Source of the DNA: Candidatus Binataceae bacterium
Lineage (GTDB): Bacteria > Desulfobacterota > Binatia > Binatales > Binataceae
DNA: 64,000 bases
Direction of reading: 5' to 3'
Assembly (NCBI GenBank): GCA_035650475.1
Contig: DASRHP010000008.1
Span: 124,001 to 188,000 of the forward strand
Of the stretch, positions 14,664-23,522 are shown piece by piece. The notes below the pieces were generated by a model. It did not search any database. It had not been told where the DNA came from and saw only the letters and a program-made list of their open reading frames with translations. The translations under genes were made by a program, and so were the position numbers. The stretch's first letter is position 1, and each line of letters starts with the position of its first letter.

Positions 14664-17600
14664 TTGGTCGGCTTGGCGAATCCGGCTACAGTGGTTCGCG
14701 TGCCGACCTGCGCGAGCTGCGGAAGCGAAAACCCCCAGGGCATGAAATTTTGCGGCAACTGTGCCGCGCCGCTGGGCAATCGATGCGCGAAGTGCGGATT
14801 CGATAACCCCGCCTCGTTCAAGTTCTGCGGCCAGTGCGGCAGTCCGCTGCGCGCCGCAGCCGCGCCGTCTCCGGCCGCGCCGCCATCGACGGCCGCCGCT
14901 TCTCCGCCCGGGCAGGAGGTGCGGATCGCACCCGAGCGACCACCGGCCGAAGCGCCCGACGGCGAGCGCAAGACCGTCACCGCGCTCTTCGCCGACATCA
15001 AGGGCTCGATGGATCTGATGGAGGAGCTCGATCCCGAGGAGGCGCGCGCGCTGGTCGATCCCGCCCTGCGCCTGATGATGAACTCCGTCCATCACTACGA
15101 TGGCTACATCGTGCAATCGACCGGCGACGGCATCTTCGCGCTCTTCGGCGCGCCCATCGCGCGCGAGGACCACGCCCATCGCGGGCTCTATGCGGCGCTC
15201 AGGATGCAGAGCGAGATGGGCCGCTACTCAGCGCGCCTGCGCGAGGCCGGCAACCCGCCGATCGAAATCCGTATCGGGCTTAACACCGGCGAGGTGGTGG
15301 TGCGCTCGATCCGCACCGGCGACCAGCACACCGAGTACACGCCGATCGGCCATTCGACCAGCCTCGCCGCGCGGATGCAGACGCTGGCGCCGACCGGCTC
15401 GATCGCCGTGACCGAGGCGACGCGCAAGCTTGCGGCCGGCTACTTCGAGCTCAGGCCGCTCGGCCCCACGCGGGTCAAGGGCGTGAGCGAGCCGGTCAAC
15501 GTTTACGAGGTCCTCGGATTGGGGCCCTTGCGCACGCGGCTGCAAATCTCGGCGCAGCGCGGGCTTTCGAAATTCGTCGGACGCCATCACGAGATCGCCC
15601 AGCTCCAGCGCGCCTTCGGCCTCGCCCGCGCCGGCCGCGGCCAGATCGTCGCCGCCGTGGCCGAGGCGGGAGTGGGCAAGTCGCGCCTGTTCCACGAGTT
15701 CAAGTCGATGGCGCAGGGCGAGTGCCTGGTAATGGAGGCGTTTTCGGTCTCGCACGGGCGTGCCTCGGCCTACCTGCCGGTGGTCGAGCTGCTCAGGGAC
15801 TACTTCCGAATCGCCGACGACGATGACGAACGCGCGCGGCGCGAAAAGATCACGGGCAAGGTGCTCGCGCTCGACCGCAAGCTCGAAGACACCCTGCCAT
15901 ACTTTTTCGCGCTGCTGCGGGTGGAGGACCCGGCCAGCGCGCTGGGTGAGATGGACCCGGCGATCCGCCGCCGCCGTACGCGCGAGGCGATCAAGAGCCT
16001 GGTCCTGCGCGAGAGCCTCAACCAAAGCCTGCTCGTGATCTTCGAAGACCTGCACTGGGTCGATGCCGAGACCCAGGGCCTGCTCGACCTACTCGCCGAC
16101 AGCATCGGCACCGCACGCATCCTGATGATGGTCAACTACCGCCCCGAATATGAGCATCACTGGGGCAGCAAAACCTACTACACGCAGTTGCGGCTCGACC
16201 CGCTCGGGCGCGAGATCGCCGCCGAGATGCTTACCGAACTGGTCGGCGACGCGGCCGAGATGCACTCGCTCAAGGATCTGATCATCGAGCGCACCGACGG
16301 CAATCCGTTCTTCATCGAGGAGATGGTCCAGGCGCTGTTCGACCAGGGCGTGCTGGTGCGCGAGGGCGCGGTGCGGCTGGTCCGGCCGTTGGGCTCGATC
16401 CGCATCCCGCCCACCGTGCAGGGCATCCTCGCCGCGCGCATCGACCAGCTCTCCGCGGCCGACAAGGACCTGCTCCAGATGCTCTCCGTGATCGGCAAGG
16501 AATTTCCGTTCGGGCTGCTGCGCCGCGTGACCAGCCATGCCGACGACGATTTGTCGGCGCGCCTGGGGCGGCTCCAGCTCGGCGAATTCATCTACGAAAA
16601 GCCCGCATTTCCGGAGAGCGAATATACTTTCAAGCACGCCCTCACGCAGGAAGTCGCGTACAATTCCGTGCTGATCGAGCGCCGGCGCGAAATCCACGAA
16701 CGGACCGCGGCGGCGATCGAGGAGTTGTTCGCCGAGCGGCTCGACGACCATCTCGGCGAACTCGCCCATCATTACAGCGCCAGCGGCAACGCGGCCAAGG
16801 CGGTCGGCTATCTCAAGCTCGCCGCCGAACAGGCGCGCGCCCGCTCGGCCTATGAGGACGGGCTGCGCTACGCCAACGAGGCGCTGAGGCTGCTGGAGAC
16901 GCTGCCAGCCTCGCGCGAGCGCGACCTCGACGAGGTCGCGCTCCATGGGACCCGCGGACCGCTGCTGGCCACCACCCAGGGCTTTGCCAGCGCCGAGCTG
17001 GCCGCGTGTCTCAACCGCGGGATGGAGTTGTGCCAGCGCATCGGCGAAGGCCCCGAGATGTTCAACATCATGTTCGGCCTGTGCAACTTCAATCTCGCGC
17101 GCAACCGGCTGCGCGACGCCGCGGAGCTCGCGGGCAAAATACTCAGTCTGTCGCGTCTTATGAACGATGAGGTGCGGCAGGCCGCGGCGCATTCCACTCT
17201 CGGCGCGGCATGTCTGTGGCGCGGCGAGCTCGGCGCCGCCCGCGAGCATCTCGATCGGGCAATTGCGTTTTACGATCGCGACATCGCGCGCTACCTGCCG
17301 ATGCCGATGGCGCTGGTGGTGCCGTCGCGCGGCCAGATGGCGTGGGTGCTCTGGATGCTCGGCTACGCCGACCAGGCGCAGGTGCGAAGCGAGGAAGCGC
17401 TGGAGCTGGCCCACCGGCTGGGGCGTCCGTTCAGCATCGCGTTTGCCCTCATGCACGCGATCGCGCTGGCGCACTGGCGGCGCGACTATTCGACCGTCCG
17501 GCCGCGCGCGGAGTCGCTGATGGAAATCGCGCGCGAGAACGGATTTCCCTACTGGTCGGCGGTGGCTTCGATGATCGTCGGCCGCACGCTGGTCGGCGAG

Positions 17601-18089
17601 GGAAATCACTCCGCGGGAATCGTCCGGATGCGGGAGGCGATGGCGACGCTGGTCGAAACCGGCGGCGAGTTGATCCACTGCCAGGCGCTGAGCTTGCTGG
17701 CCGAGGCATATCTCGGCGCACGCGAGCCCGAGCGGGGGCTCGCGACGATCGCCGAGGCGCTCAAACGGATCGAGACCAGCGACCACCGCCTGCACGAAGC
17801 GGAGATCTGGCGCTTGCGCGGCGAGTTGATAACGCTGCACGGCGGCAGCGCCGAGGAGGCCGAGCGCAGCTTGCGCCACGCGCTCGAGGTCGCCCGCGCG
17901 CAGCGGGCGCGCTCGTTGGAGCTGCGCGGCGCGACCAGCCTCGCTCGCTTCCTCCAGCGCAGGGGACGGCGCGAAGAGGCGCGCGCGATTGTCGCCCCGG
18001 CCATCGACGGCGTCAGCGAGGGACACCAGAGCGCAGATTTCCGGGAAGCGGCGGCGCTGCTCGACGAACTGGGCGCGGCGGCCGATTGA
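14664..18089 (+). CDS. Zinc-ribbon class III adenylate/guanylate cyclase with AAA ATPase and TPR repeats
   Basis: A 1141-residue signalling protein. Two zinc ribbons come first (Cys 16/19/30/33 and 41/44/55/58). A class III nucleotide cyclase domain follows (about 100-285), with metal-binding Asp112 in ALFADIKGS and Asp155 in STGDGIFALFG. Next is an AAA-type ATPase (about 300-560) with Walker A EAGVGKSR near 334-341 and the FEDLHWVD Walker B motif. The rest is a long TPR-like helical C-terminus. Such proteins are thought to couple an unknown signal to cyclic nucleotide output or to act as STAND-type sensors. The TTG start is uncertain; GTG codons at 14691 and 14700 are alternatives. No ribosome site is obvious. 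Confidence 0.88.
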   Translation: MVGLANPATVVRVPTCASCGSENPQGMKFCGNCAAPLGNRCAKCGFDNPASFKFCGQCGSPLRAAAAPSPAAPPSTAAASPPGQEVRIAPERPPAEAPDGERKTVTALFADIKGSMDLMEELDPEEARALVDPALRLMMNSVHHYDGYIVQSTGDGIFALFGAPIAREDHAHRGLYAALRMQSEMGRYSARLREAGNPPIEIRIGLNTGEVVVRSIRTGDQHTEYTPIGHSTSLAARMQTLAPTGSIAVTEATRKLAAGYFELRPLGPTRVKGVSEPVNVYEVLGLGPLRTRLQISAQRGLSKFVGRHHEIAQLQRAFGLARAGRGQIVAAVAEAGVGKSRLFHEFKSMAQGECLVMEAFSVSHGRASAYLPVVELLRDYFRIADDDDERARREKITGKVLALDRKLEDTLPYFFALLRVEDPASALGEMDPAIRRRRTREAIKSLVLRESLNQSLLVIFEDLHWVDAETQGLLDLLADSIGTARILMMVNYRPEYEHHWGSKTYYTQLRLDPLGREIAAEMLTELVGDAAEMHSLKDLIIERTDGNPFFIEEMVQALFDQGVLVREGAVRLVRPLGSIRIPPTVQGILAARIDQLSAADKDLLQMLSVIGKEFPFGLLRRVTSHADDDLSARLGRLQLGEFIYEKPAFPESEYTFKHALTQEVAYNSVLIERRREIHERTAAAIEELFAERLDDHLGELAHHYSASGNAAKAVGYLKLAAEQARARSAYEDGLRYANEALRLLETLPASRERDLDEVALHGTRGPLLATTQGFASAELAACLNRGMELCQRIGEGPEMFNIMFGLCNFNLARNRLRDAAELAGKILSLSRLMNDEVRQAAAHSTLGAACLWRGELGAAREHLDRAIAFYDRDIARYLPMPMALVVPSRGQMAWVLWMLGYADQAQVRSEEALELAHRLGRPFSIAFALMHAIALAHWRRDYSTVRPRAESLMEIARENGFPYWSAVASMIVGRTLVGEGNHSAGIVRMREAMATLVETGGELIHCQALSLLAEAYLGAREPERGLATIAEALKRIETSDHRLHEAEIWRLRGELITLHGGSAEEAERSLRHALEVARAQRARSLELRGATSLARFLQRRGRREEARAIVAPAIDGVSEGHQSADFREAAALLDELGAAAD

Positions 18090-18334
18090 GCCGCTGGCGC
18101 TGCGCGGACGGATTATTTCCCGCAGAGGTTCATCGGCGCCGTCCGCGCGGTTTGCCCGCTCGGGGCACCGCTTCCATCTGGTTGCGAGCGCGGCGCCTCG
18201 GAGGTCGAGGTTACTGGTAGCCGCGCAATCTCCCTTGACGGTTACCCGGAACTTGGGCGCCGCAGCACAGATGCAGGTTCGCGTTCTAACATGAACCGGT
18301 GTGGCCGCGAGGAGTTTTTACCGTAGGTAATCGC

Positions 18335-19222
18335 ATGTCCGGAAGGAGCGCGCGCGCCGCATTTGCGCTCGTGGTCGGCCTGGCGATGTTGCCGTGCGGG
18401 GCCCGGGCGCTCGCCGTCACGCCGGCCTTCGGTCACGTCTTCATCGTGGTCGAAGAGAATCACAGCTACAGCGAAGTAGTCGGGAACAGCTCGATGCCGT
18501 TTCTGAACATGCTAATCAACAACTACGGCCTGGCGACCCACTACTACGCCAATGCCCATCCTTCGCTGCCCAACTATCTATGGCTTACCACCGGAAGCAA
18601 CGACGGCATCACCGCCGACGTTTGTCCAGCGACGGTTACCCAGGACAACATCGTGCGCCACCTCAACGCGGCGGGAATCAGCTGGAAGGTGTACGCGGAG
18701 AATCTGCCCTACGCGGGGTTCCTGGGCTGCGCGGCTGCGGGCGGATACGTTGCGAAGCACAATCCGTTTGTATACTTCCGCAATGTGAAAAGAAACATCG
18801 CCAATCAACGAAGAATCGTTCCGTTCACTCGGTTTGCAAGGGACCGGACAAACCATACGCTTGCGCGATATTCATTCATCATTCCCAACCTCTGCAACGA
18901 CGGCCACGACTGCTCGCTGAGCACGGCCGACGCGTGGCTCAATACCAACATCAGCCCGCTGCTCAATATGAAAATGTTCCAGCCCGGCAACGGCGCGGTG
19001 CTGATCATCATGTTCGACGAGAGCGTCAGTTCGGACACGGCCAGCGGCGGTGGCCACGTGGTGTGGGTGATCGTGGGGCCGAAGATCAAGCAGGGCTATA
19101 TTTCGACGACTTTCTACCAGCATCAGAACACGCTGCGCCTGATGCTCGAAGGGCTCGGGGTGATGAGCTATCCGCAGGGGGCCGCCACTGCCTGGGACAT
19201 GCGCGAGTTCTTTAGCCGCTGA
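18335..19222 (+). CDS. Exported phosphoesterase (acid phosphatase/phospholipase C family)
   Basis: A 295-residue exported enzyme of the PF04185 phosphoesterase family (alkaline phosphatase fold, AcpA/phospholipase C relatives). A signal peptide (FALVVGLAMLPCGARALA) is followed by the metal-site motif VFIVVEENHSYSEVV, then AHPSLPNYLWLTTG, where the nucleophile region lies, and later IIMFDESVSSD with metal-binding Asp and Glu and GGGHVVWVIVGP. The substrate is unknown; phosphate esters or phospholipids outside the cytoplasm are likely. The ATG at 18335 is chosen for the signal peptide. The 245 bases upstream hold no gene. Confidence 0.85.
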   Translation: MSGRSARAAFALVVGLAMLPCGARALAVTPAFGHVFIVVEENHSYSEVVGNSSMPFLNMLINNYGLATHYYANAHPSLPNYLWLTTGSNDGITADVCPATVTQDNIVRHLNAAGISWKVYAENLPYAGFLGCAAAGGYVAKHNPFVYFRNVKRNIANQRRIVPFTRFARDRTNHTLARYSFIIPNLCNDGHDCSLSTADAWLNTNISPLLNMKMFQPGNGAVLIIMFDESVSSDTASGGGHVVWVIVGPKIKQGYISTTFYQHQNTLRLMLEGLGVMSYPQGAATAWDMREFFSR

Positions 19223-19273
19223 GCGCCGGCGTGGTCAGCGGGCTCTGCGGCCTGGTGCGGTTGTGCAAAGGCG

Positions 19274-19302
19274 CGGGGCGGCGCGCGATGCGCGCCGCCC
19301 CG
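19274..19302. terminator. Strong GC hairpin between convergent genes
   Basis: CGGGGCGGCGCGC and GCGCGCCGCCCCG form a perfect 13-bp stem with a three-base loop, in the gap between the phosphoesterase (+) and the amidohydrolase (-). No long T run flanks it, but its place and strength suggest a bidirectional transcription stop. Confidence 0.65.
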
Positions 19303-19328
19303 TACAAACGTGAGCCGTATGTGCGCGT

Positions 19329-21062
19329 TCAGGCGCGCCCTCCACGCAACAGCTTGCCTGGCGTCGCTCCGGTCGCGCGACCTTCGTCGAAGGTCACCTC
19401 GCCGTTGACGATGATCGACCGGTAGCCGCGCGCGCGCTGGACCCGGCGCCATTCGCCGCCCGGGAAATCGCGCGCTATCTCGCCGATCCAGTCAGGTTCG
19501 ATCGCGAGCTGGTTGAGATCATAAACCACGACGTCGGCCGCCATCCCCTCGCGCAGCATCCCGCGGTCGCGGAAGCCCGCCGCATGCGCGGGCAGCGCGG
19601 AGAGCCGGTAGTGCGCCTCCTCCAGCGTTATCTTGTGCTCGTCGCGCACCAGCCAGGCGAGGAAGTCGGTGGTGAAGGCGCCACCGCAGAAGAACTTGGT
19701 ATGCGCGCCGCCGTCGGAGACGCCCGGGAAAGTGTAGGGCGAGGCGTTCATCATCTCGGCCATGAAGTCGGCGTTGAAGCCCTTGTTGGGGCCGAGGAAC
19801 TCGACCTTGAGGTCGCCGGCGAGCGAGAGGTCGAGCATCACGTCGATTGGATGCTTGCTCTCCTCCTGCGCGATCTGGCCGACCGATTTGCCGACATACT
19901 TTTCGAGCTCGGGCTGGTCGTTGACCCACTGCACGATCAGCGTATGCACGGCGCCGCCGACGCCGGCCTGGATCGCGCGCAGCTTGCGGTCGGCGTTGTC
20001 AGTCTCGCGCTTGACTGCCTCACGCAGCACCGGGTCGCGCATCTTGGCCATGCGCTCTTCCTTGCTGCCGGTTGTGATCGCGCGCCACGCGGGGCTCGCG
20101 TCGTAGAGGTTCCAGTGCTCCAGCGTGAACGCGAAGCCGGTGCGCACGGTCGCGGTCTGGCCGAAGATCGGCAGCCCCTTGGCGCGGCATCGCTCCAGCC
20201 ATCGCAGGCTGCGCCGATGGACCTCGGGATCCTTGCGTGTGGGCAGGATCGCGTTGTGCAGGATGGGCCGGCGCGCGGCCGCCGCCAGCCGCTCGAGGAA
20301 GGCGAGGTCGTCTTTGATGTGGCCGGTGGCCTGGGTGATCTGGATGAAGCCTTCGTCGCGCTCGCGCAGGACCTCTGCGAGGTTGAGGATGTCCTCGTCG
20401 CACATCGTGTCGGTCACCATCGGCGAGCCGTCGAAGTCGGCCTGCGTCGAGTCGGGGCCGAGACGCTGGATCGAGAATCCGCACAGCCCGGCGTCCATCC
20501 CCTCCGCGAGCAGGCGGCGCATCGCGGCGCGCTCGGCGTCGGTGGCGGGGCGCGTCTTGGCCGCCTCCAGCCCCATCACGTAGGTCATCAGCGAGGCGGT
20601 TGGCATGTACTGGATGCAGTTGACGCCCTTGGGCGCGCGCTCGAGCGAATCGAGGTACTCGGGGATAGTCTCCCAGTCCCACTTCATCCCGGCCTTCATC
20701 GCTTCGTACGGGATCGCCTCGGTGCGCGTCATCGTCAGCATCGAGCGCTCGCGGAAATCCGGCTTGACCGGGGCGAAGCCGAAGCCGCAATTGCCCAGCA
20801 CGACCGACGTCACGCCGTGCCATCCGGAGATCGTGCAGTACGGATCCCATCGGATCTGCGCGTCGTAATGGGTGTGCAGGTCGACGAAGCCCGGGGCGAC
20901 GATCGCGCCGCCGGCGTCGATCGTGCGCCGCGCAAAGCCGGGCGCGCGCCCGCCGATCTGTGCGATCTTGCCATCGCGGATCCAGACGTCGGCCTGGAAG
21001 CGCGGCACACGGGTGCCGTCAACTACGGTGCCGCCTTTGATATGGAGATCGAAATCGGCCAT
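19329..21062 (-). CDS. Amidohydrolase, D-aminoacylase/N-acyl-D-amino-acid deacylase type
   Basis: A 577-residue cytoplasmic metal-dependent hydrolase. It opens with the usual beta-sandwich strand (DLHIKGGTVVDG) and the metal motif PGFVDLHTHYDAQIRWDP. Further ligands are expected around LGNCGFGFAPV and SDGGAHTKFF, and the protein closes with ADVVVYDLNQL and GYRSIIVNGEVTF. The family removes acyl groups from D-amino acids or hydrolyses related amides; the true substrate is unknown. A paralogue lies at 39771-41486. It stands alone on this strand, with the GC hairpin at 19274-19302 beyond its stop. Confidence 0.88.
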   Translation of the reverse strand: MADFDLHIKGGTVVDGTRVPRFQADVWIRDGKIAQIGGRAPGFARRTIDAGGAIVAPGFVDLHTHYDAQIRWDPYCTISGWHGVTSVVLGNCGFGFAPVKPDFRERSMLTMTRTEAIPYEAMKAGMKWDWETIPEYLDSLERAPKGVNCIQYMPTASLMTYVMGLEAAKTRPATDAERAAMRRLLAEGMDAGLCGFSIQRLGPDSTQADFDGSPMVTDTMCDEDILNLAEVLRERDEGFIQITQATGHIKDDLAFLERLAAAARRPILHNAILPTRKDPEVHRRSLRWLERCRAKGLPIFGQTATVRTGFAFTLEHWNLYDASPAWRAITTGSKEERMAKMRDPVLREAVKRETDNADRKLRAIQAGVGGAVHTLIVQWVNDQPELEKYVGKSVGQIAQEESKHPIDVMLDLSLAGDLKVEFLGPNKGFNADFMAEMMNASPYTFPGVSDGGAHTKFFCGGAFTTDFLAWLVRDEHKITLEEAHYRLSALPAHAAGFRDRGMLREGMAADVVVYDLNQLAIEPDWIGEIARDFPGGEWRRVQRARGYRSIIVNGEVTFDEGRATGATPGKLLRGGRA

Positions 21063-21175
21063 CCTCGGTTCCCTCCGTTGCGGTAAGGACTTCGAACGTC
21101 TGTATTAGCCCTATAGCACCGGCGGGCGTCCGGGCCCAAGCGCGGCGACAGCGAGTAATCGCTGCGCCTGCGGCC

Positions 21176-21204
21176 AAAAAAAAGTGGGGCCGAAGCGGCC
21201 CCAC
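21176..21204 (-). terminator. Rho-independent terminator of the leftward operon
   Basis: On the minus strand, GTGGGGCC-GCTTC-GGCCCCAC is an 8-bp G+C stem followed by eight T residues (the A run at 21176-21183 on the plus strand). It lies 38 bases beyond the stop of the periplasmic protein gene ending at 21242. Confidence 0.88.
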
Positions 21205-21241
21205 CGATCCAAAATGGCCGAGGTCGCTGGCGCGACGGCCG

Positions 21242-21751
21242 CTATTGCGAGACCGTGCTTTTGCCCGGGCGGGCGAGCGGCACGATCTGCGCGATGTCAC
21301 ACTGGACCATCGCGCGCAGCTTGTTGTCGATCTGGTAGAAGCGGGTGACCTTGATCGGCGAGAGCACGGCGGTGAATTTTGGGATGTACTGCTTCTGCAC
21401 GCTGAGCCGCGCCTGCTTGATCGCCATCACCTCGTCGAGCTTTTTCTTGGCATCGGCGTCGGTCAGCGTTTCGTAGGCTTTGGCGTAAGCCTTGATCTCG
21501 GCCGCGTGGCGATCGTCGAGCTTGTCCATCTTGGCTTCGTAGGCCTCGTACAGCGGCCAGAAGCCCTGCGCCTCCTGGTCGCTGAGCTGCATATTGGCGG
21601 CGACGATCGCCTTGCGCTGGGCGCGGGCGGCGGCGATGTCGATCTGCTTCTGCGACTGGGCCGCACTTTGCTCGGCGGCCGGAATCGCGGTGGCAGTCAG
21701 GCACAGCGCGGCGGCGGCCGCACAGGCGGTGAGACAACGGCTAAGGCGCAT
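21242..21751 (-). CDS. Periplasmic helical protein, Spy/CpxP-like in character
   Basis: A 169-residue protein with a signal peptide (LTACAAAAALCLTATAIPAAE). The mature part is almost wholly helical and charged, with an MQLSDQEAQGFWPLYEAYEAKM region and a later KKKLDEVMAIKQARLSVQKQYIP helix. This resembles LTXXQ/Spy-type periplasmic proteins, which act as chaperones or stress sensors, but the match is by character only. A GGAGGAGAA ribosome site supports the ATG at 21751. It is followed by a clear terminator and is the last gene after the cytochrome and hydroxyacid dehydrogenase. Confidence 0.65.
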   Translation of the reverse strand: MRLSRCLTACAAAAALCLTATAIPAAEQSAAQSQKQIDIAAARAQRKAIVAANMQLSDQEAQGFWPLYEAYEAKMDKLDDRHAAEIKAYAKAYETLTDADAKKKLDEVMAIKQARLSVQKQYIPKFTAVLSPIKVTRFYQIDNKLRAMVQCDIAQIVPLARPGKSTVSQ

Positions 21752-21849
21752 CGGGCTTTCTCCTCCCTCTGGGACGAACGTTGGGCCGCCGAGCGTGCGG
21801 CGCGTTTGGCAGACGCTAGCTGATGGCGCTATGCGCCTCAAGCAGGGCG

Positions 21850-22233
21850 TCACTTGTGGCAAAACCCGCGCACGAACTTGACCAGGGCGTGGATTTCCGC
21901 GTCGTCGAGGTCGTTGTTCCAACTCGGCATGTCCATCGGCAGCCCTACCGACGGCCCGCCGTATTTGATCGCGTTGAACATCGTGGCGTCCGTCAGCTTC
22001 GCCATCTGCGCGCAGTCGGTGAACTTCTGCGGCTTGGTGGCGAGAGTCGGAACCGAAGGGCCGTCGCCCTGGCCCTGCGCCCCGTGGCATCGCGCACAGT
22101 AGGTCGTGTAGTTCCCGCCGGCGGCGCCGCCCGGCGACGCCGCGCGCGCGACGCCGGAGGCGAGCCCGAATGCGGCCAGCAGCGCCGCCCACGCTGTGAT
22201 TATCCTGAGCGCGTTCAAAGCACCCCGGCGCAA
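21850..22233 (-). CDS. Small c-type cytochrome
   Basis: A 127-residue exported monohaem cytochrome c. A signal peptide (AWAALLAAFGLASGVARA) is followed by the haem site CARCHG and, near residue 100, PMDMPSWNN, where a Met is the likely sixth ligand. The start is a TTG immediately after the stop of the FMN dehydrogenase gene (or a second TTG at 22218), so it is translationally coupled. That coupling suggests it takes electrons from the hydroxyacid oxidation system, which is inference since the flavoprotein itself looks cytoplasmic or membrane-associated. Confidence 0.82.
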   Translation of the reverse strand: MRRGALNALRIITAWAALLAAFGLASGVARAASPGGAAGGNYTTYCARCHGAQGQGDGPSVPTLATKPQKFTDCAQMAKLTDATMFNAIKYGGPSVGLPMDMPSWNNDLDDAEIHALVKFVRGFCHK

Positions 22234-23397
22234 TCAGACGCCGCCGTCGCGCAGCAGAAAGTCCGGGCCGAGCGCGCCCAGCGTCGGACATCCGATCTGC
22301 GCCAGAATGCGGTCGATTTCGTCGCGCAGGATGTCGATCGCTTTGCGCACGCCGCGCGGCCCCGCCACCGCCGCGCCGTAGAGCGTCGCCCGCCCGACAA
22401 AGACGAAGCGCGCGCCCAGGCAGAGCGAGATCACGATATCGGCGCCGCGCCGCACGCCGCTATCGAGCATCAGCGCGACCTTGTTGCCGACCGCCGCGTG
22501 CAGCGCGGGCAATGCCTCGATCGGCGCCGGCGCCTGGTCGAGTTGGCGGCCGCCGTGGTTGGAAACGATGATCCCGTCAACGCCGCATTCGGCGGCGCGC
22601 CGCGCGTCGTCGGGATGCAGGATGCCTTTGACCACCAGATGGCGCGGCCAGAGCTTGCGGAAGGCTTCCAGGTCGGCCCAGGTCAGCGGCCCGGACATCT
22701 GCGAGGCGACAAAAGCGGCGAGCTGCTCGGCGTTAATGCCGGGCCGCGCGTAGGCCGCCCAGTTCTCGAACCGCGGCATCCCGTGGCGCAGGTAGCCGAC
22801 GATCCAGGCCGGATGGGTCAGCGCTTCGGCGATCGTCCCCAGGGTCGAGAGTTTGAGCCGCACCGCTTGGCCGAAGCCGTTGCGGATGTTGCGCTCTCGC
22901 TTGGAGGAGATCGGCACGTCCACGGTGAGCACGAGCGTGCTCAGGCCGGCGTCGCGCGCGCGGCGGATGAGGTCTTCGGTGATCCGACGCTCGTGCGCGG
23001 CGTAAAGCTGGTACCAGGCGTGGGTCGGCGCGACGCGCGCGGCGGCCTCGATCGACGCCGTGCTCGCGCCCGACATGATGAAGGGGATGTTGGCGTTGGC
23101 CGCCGCCTCGGCCAGCATCAGGTCGGCTCCCGGCCGAAACAGCGCCGCCATCCCGGTCGGCGCGATCCCGAAGGGGCTGGCGTAGGCGCGGTCGAAGAGC
23201 GTCGCCGACTGGTCGCGCCGGGAGACGTCCACCAGGTAGTGCGGCAGCAGCCGGTAGCGCGCGAAGCCGGCCTCGTTGCGCGCGAGGCAGCGTTCGTCCT
23301 CGACGCCGCCCTCGATAAAGTCGAAAGCGATCTTCGGCAGCCGCCGCTTCGCCATCCGATGCAGGTCTTCGATGTTGACCGCGCGGTCGATCTTCAT
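22234..23397 (-). CDS. FMN-dependent alpha-hydroxy-acid dehydrogenase (LldD-like)
   Basis: A 387-residue TIM-barrel flavoenzyme of the L-lactate/mandelate/glycolate oxidase family. Landmarks are IAFDFIEGGVEDE at the N-terminus, the PTGMAALFRPGADL segment, LVLTVDVPISSKRERN, and the active-site strand GIIVSNHGGRQLDQAPAPIEALP, with the catalytic His and substrate-binding Arg. It oxidises a 2-hydroxy acid to the 2-oxo acid. The start at 23397 matches the family; another ATG at 23445 adds 16 residues. The coupled cytochrome c gene downstream hints that the enzyme is a dehydrogenase linked to respiration rather than an oxidase. Confidence 0.87.
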   Translation of the reverse strand: MKIDRAVNIEDLHRMAKRRLPKIAFDFIEGGVEDERCLARNEAGFARYRLLPHYLVDVSRRDQSATLFDRAYASPFGIAPTGMAALFRPGADLMLAEAAANANIPFIMSGASTASIEAAARVAPTHAWYQLYAAHERRITEDLIRRARDAGLSTLVLTVDVPISSKRERNIRNGFGQAVRLKLSTLGTIAEALTHPAWIVGYLRHGMPRFENWAAYARPGINAEQLAAFVASQMSGPLTWADLEAFRKLWPRHLVVKGILHPDDARRAAECGVDGIIVSNHGGRQLDQAPAPIEALPALHAAVGNKVALMLDSGVRRGADIVISLCLGARFVFVGRATLYGAAVAGPRGVRKAIDILRDEIDRILAQIGCPTLGALGPDFLLRDGGV

Positions 23398-23522
23398 GAG
23401 GTCGTTCCGTTTGCCGGCCGGGTCTGGAACTTCGGGGCCGGTCATTCTATACCCCGTGCTGTAATCCGAGAGGAAGGGCGGCGAGGTTGGCAGGCCGGCT
23501 CTTTCAGGAGAGGACCACGATC

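Noticed and set aside
16089-18026. A 645-residue open frame on the minus strand inside the cyclase gene
   Set aside because: Antisense shadow; the plus-strand frame carries continuous ATPase and TPR features through the same region.
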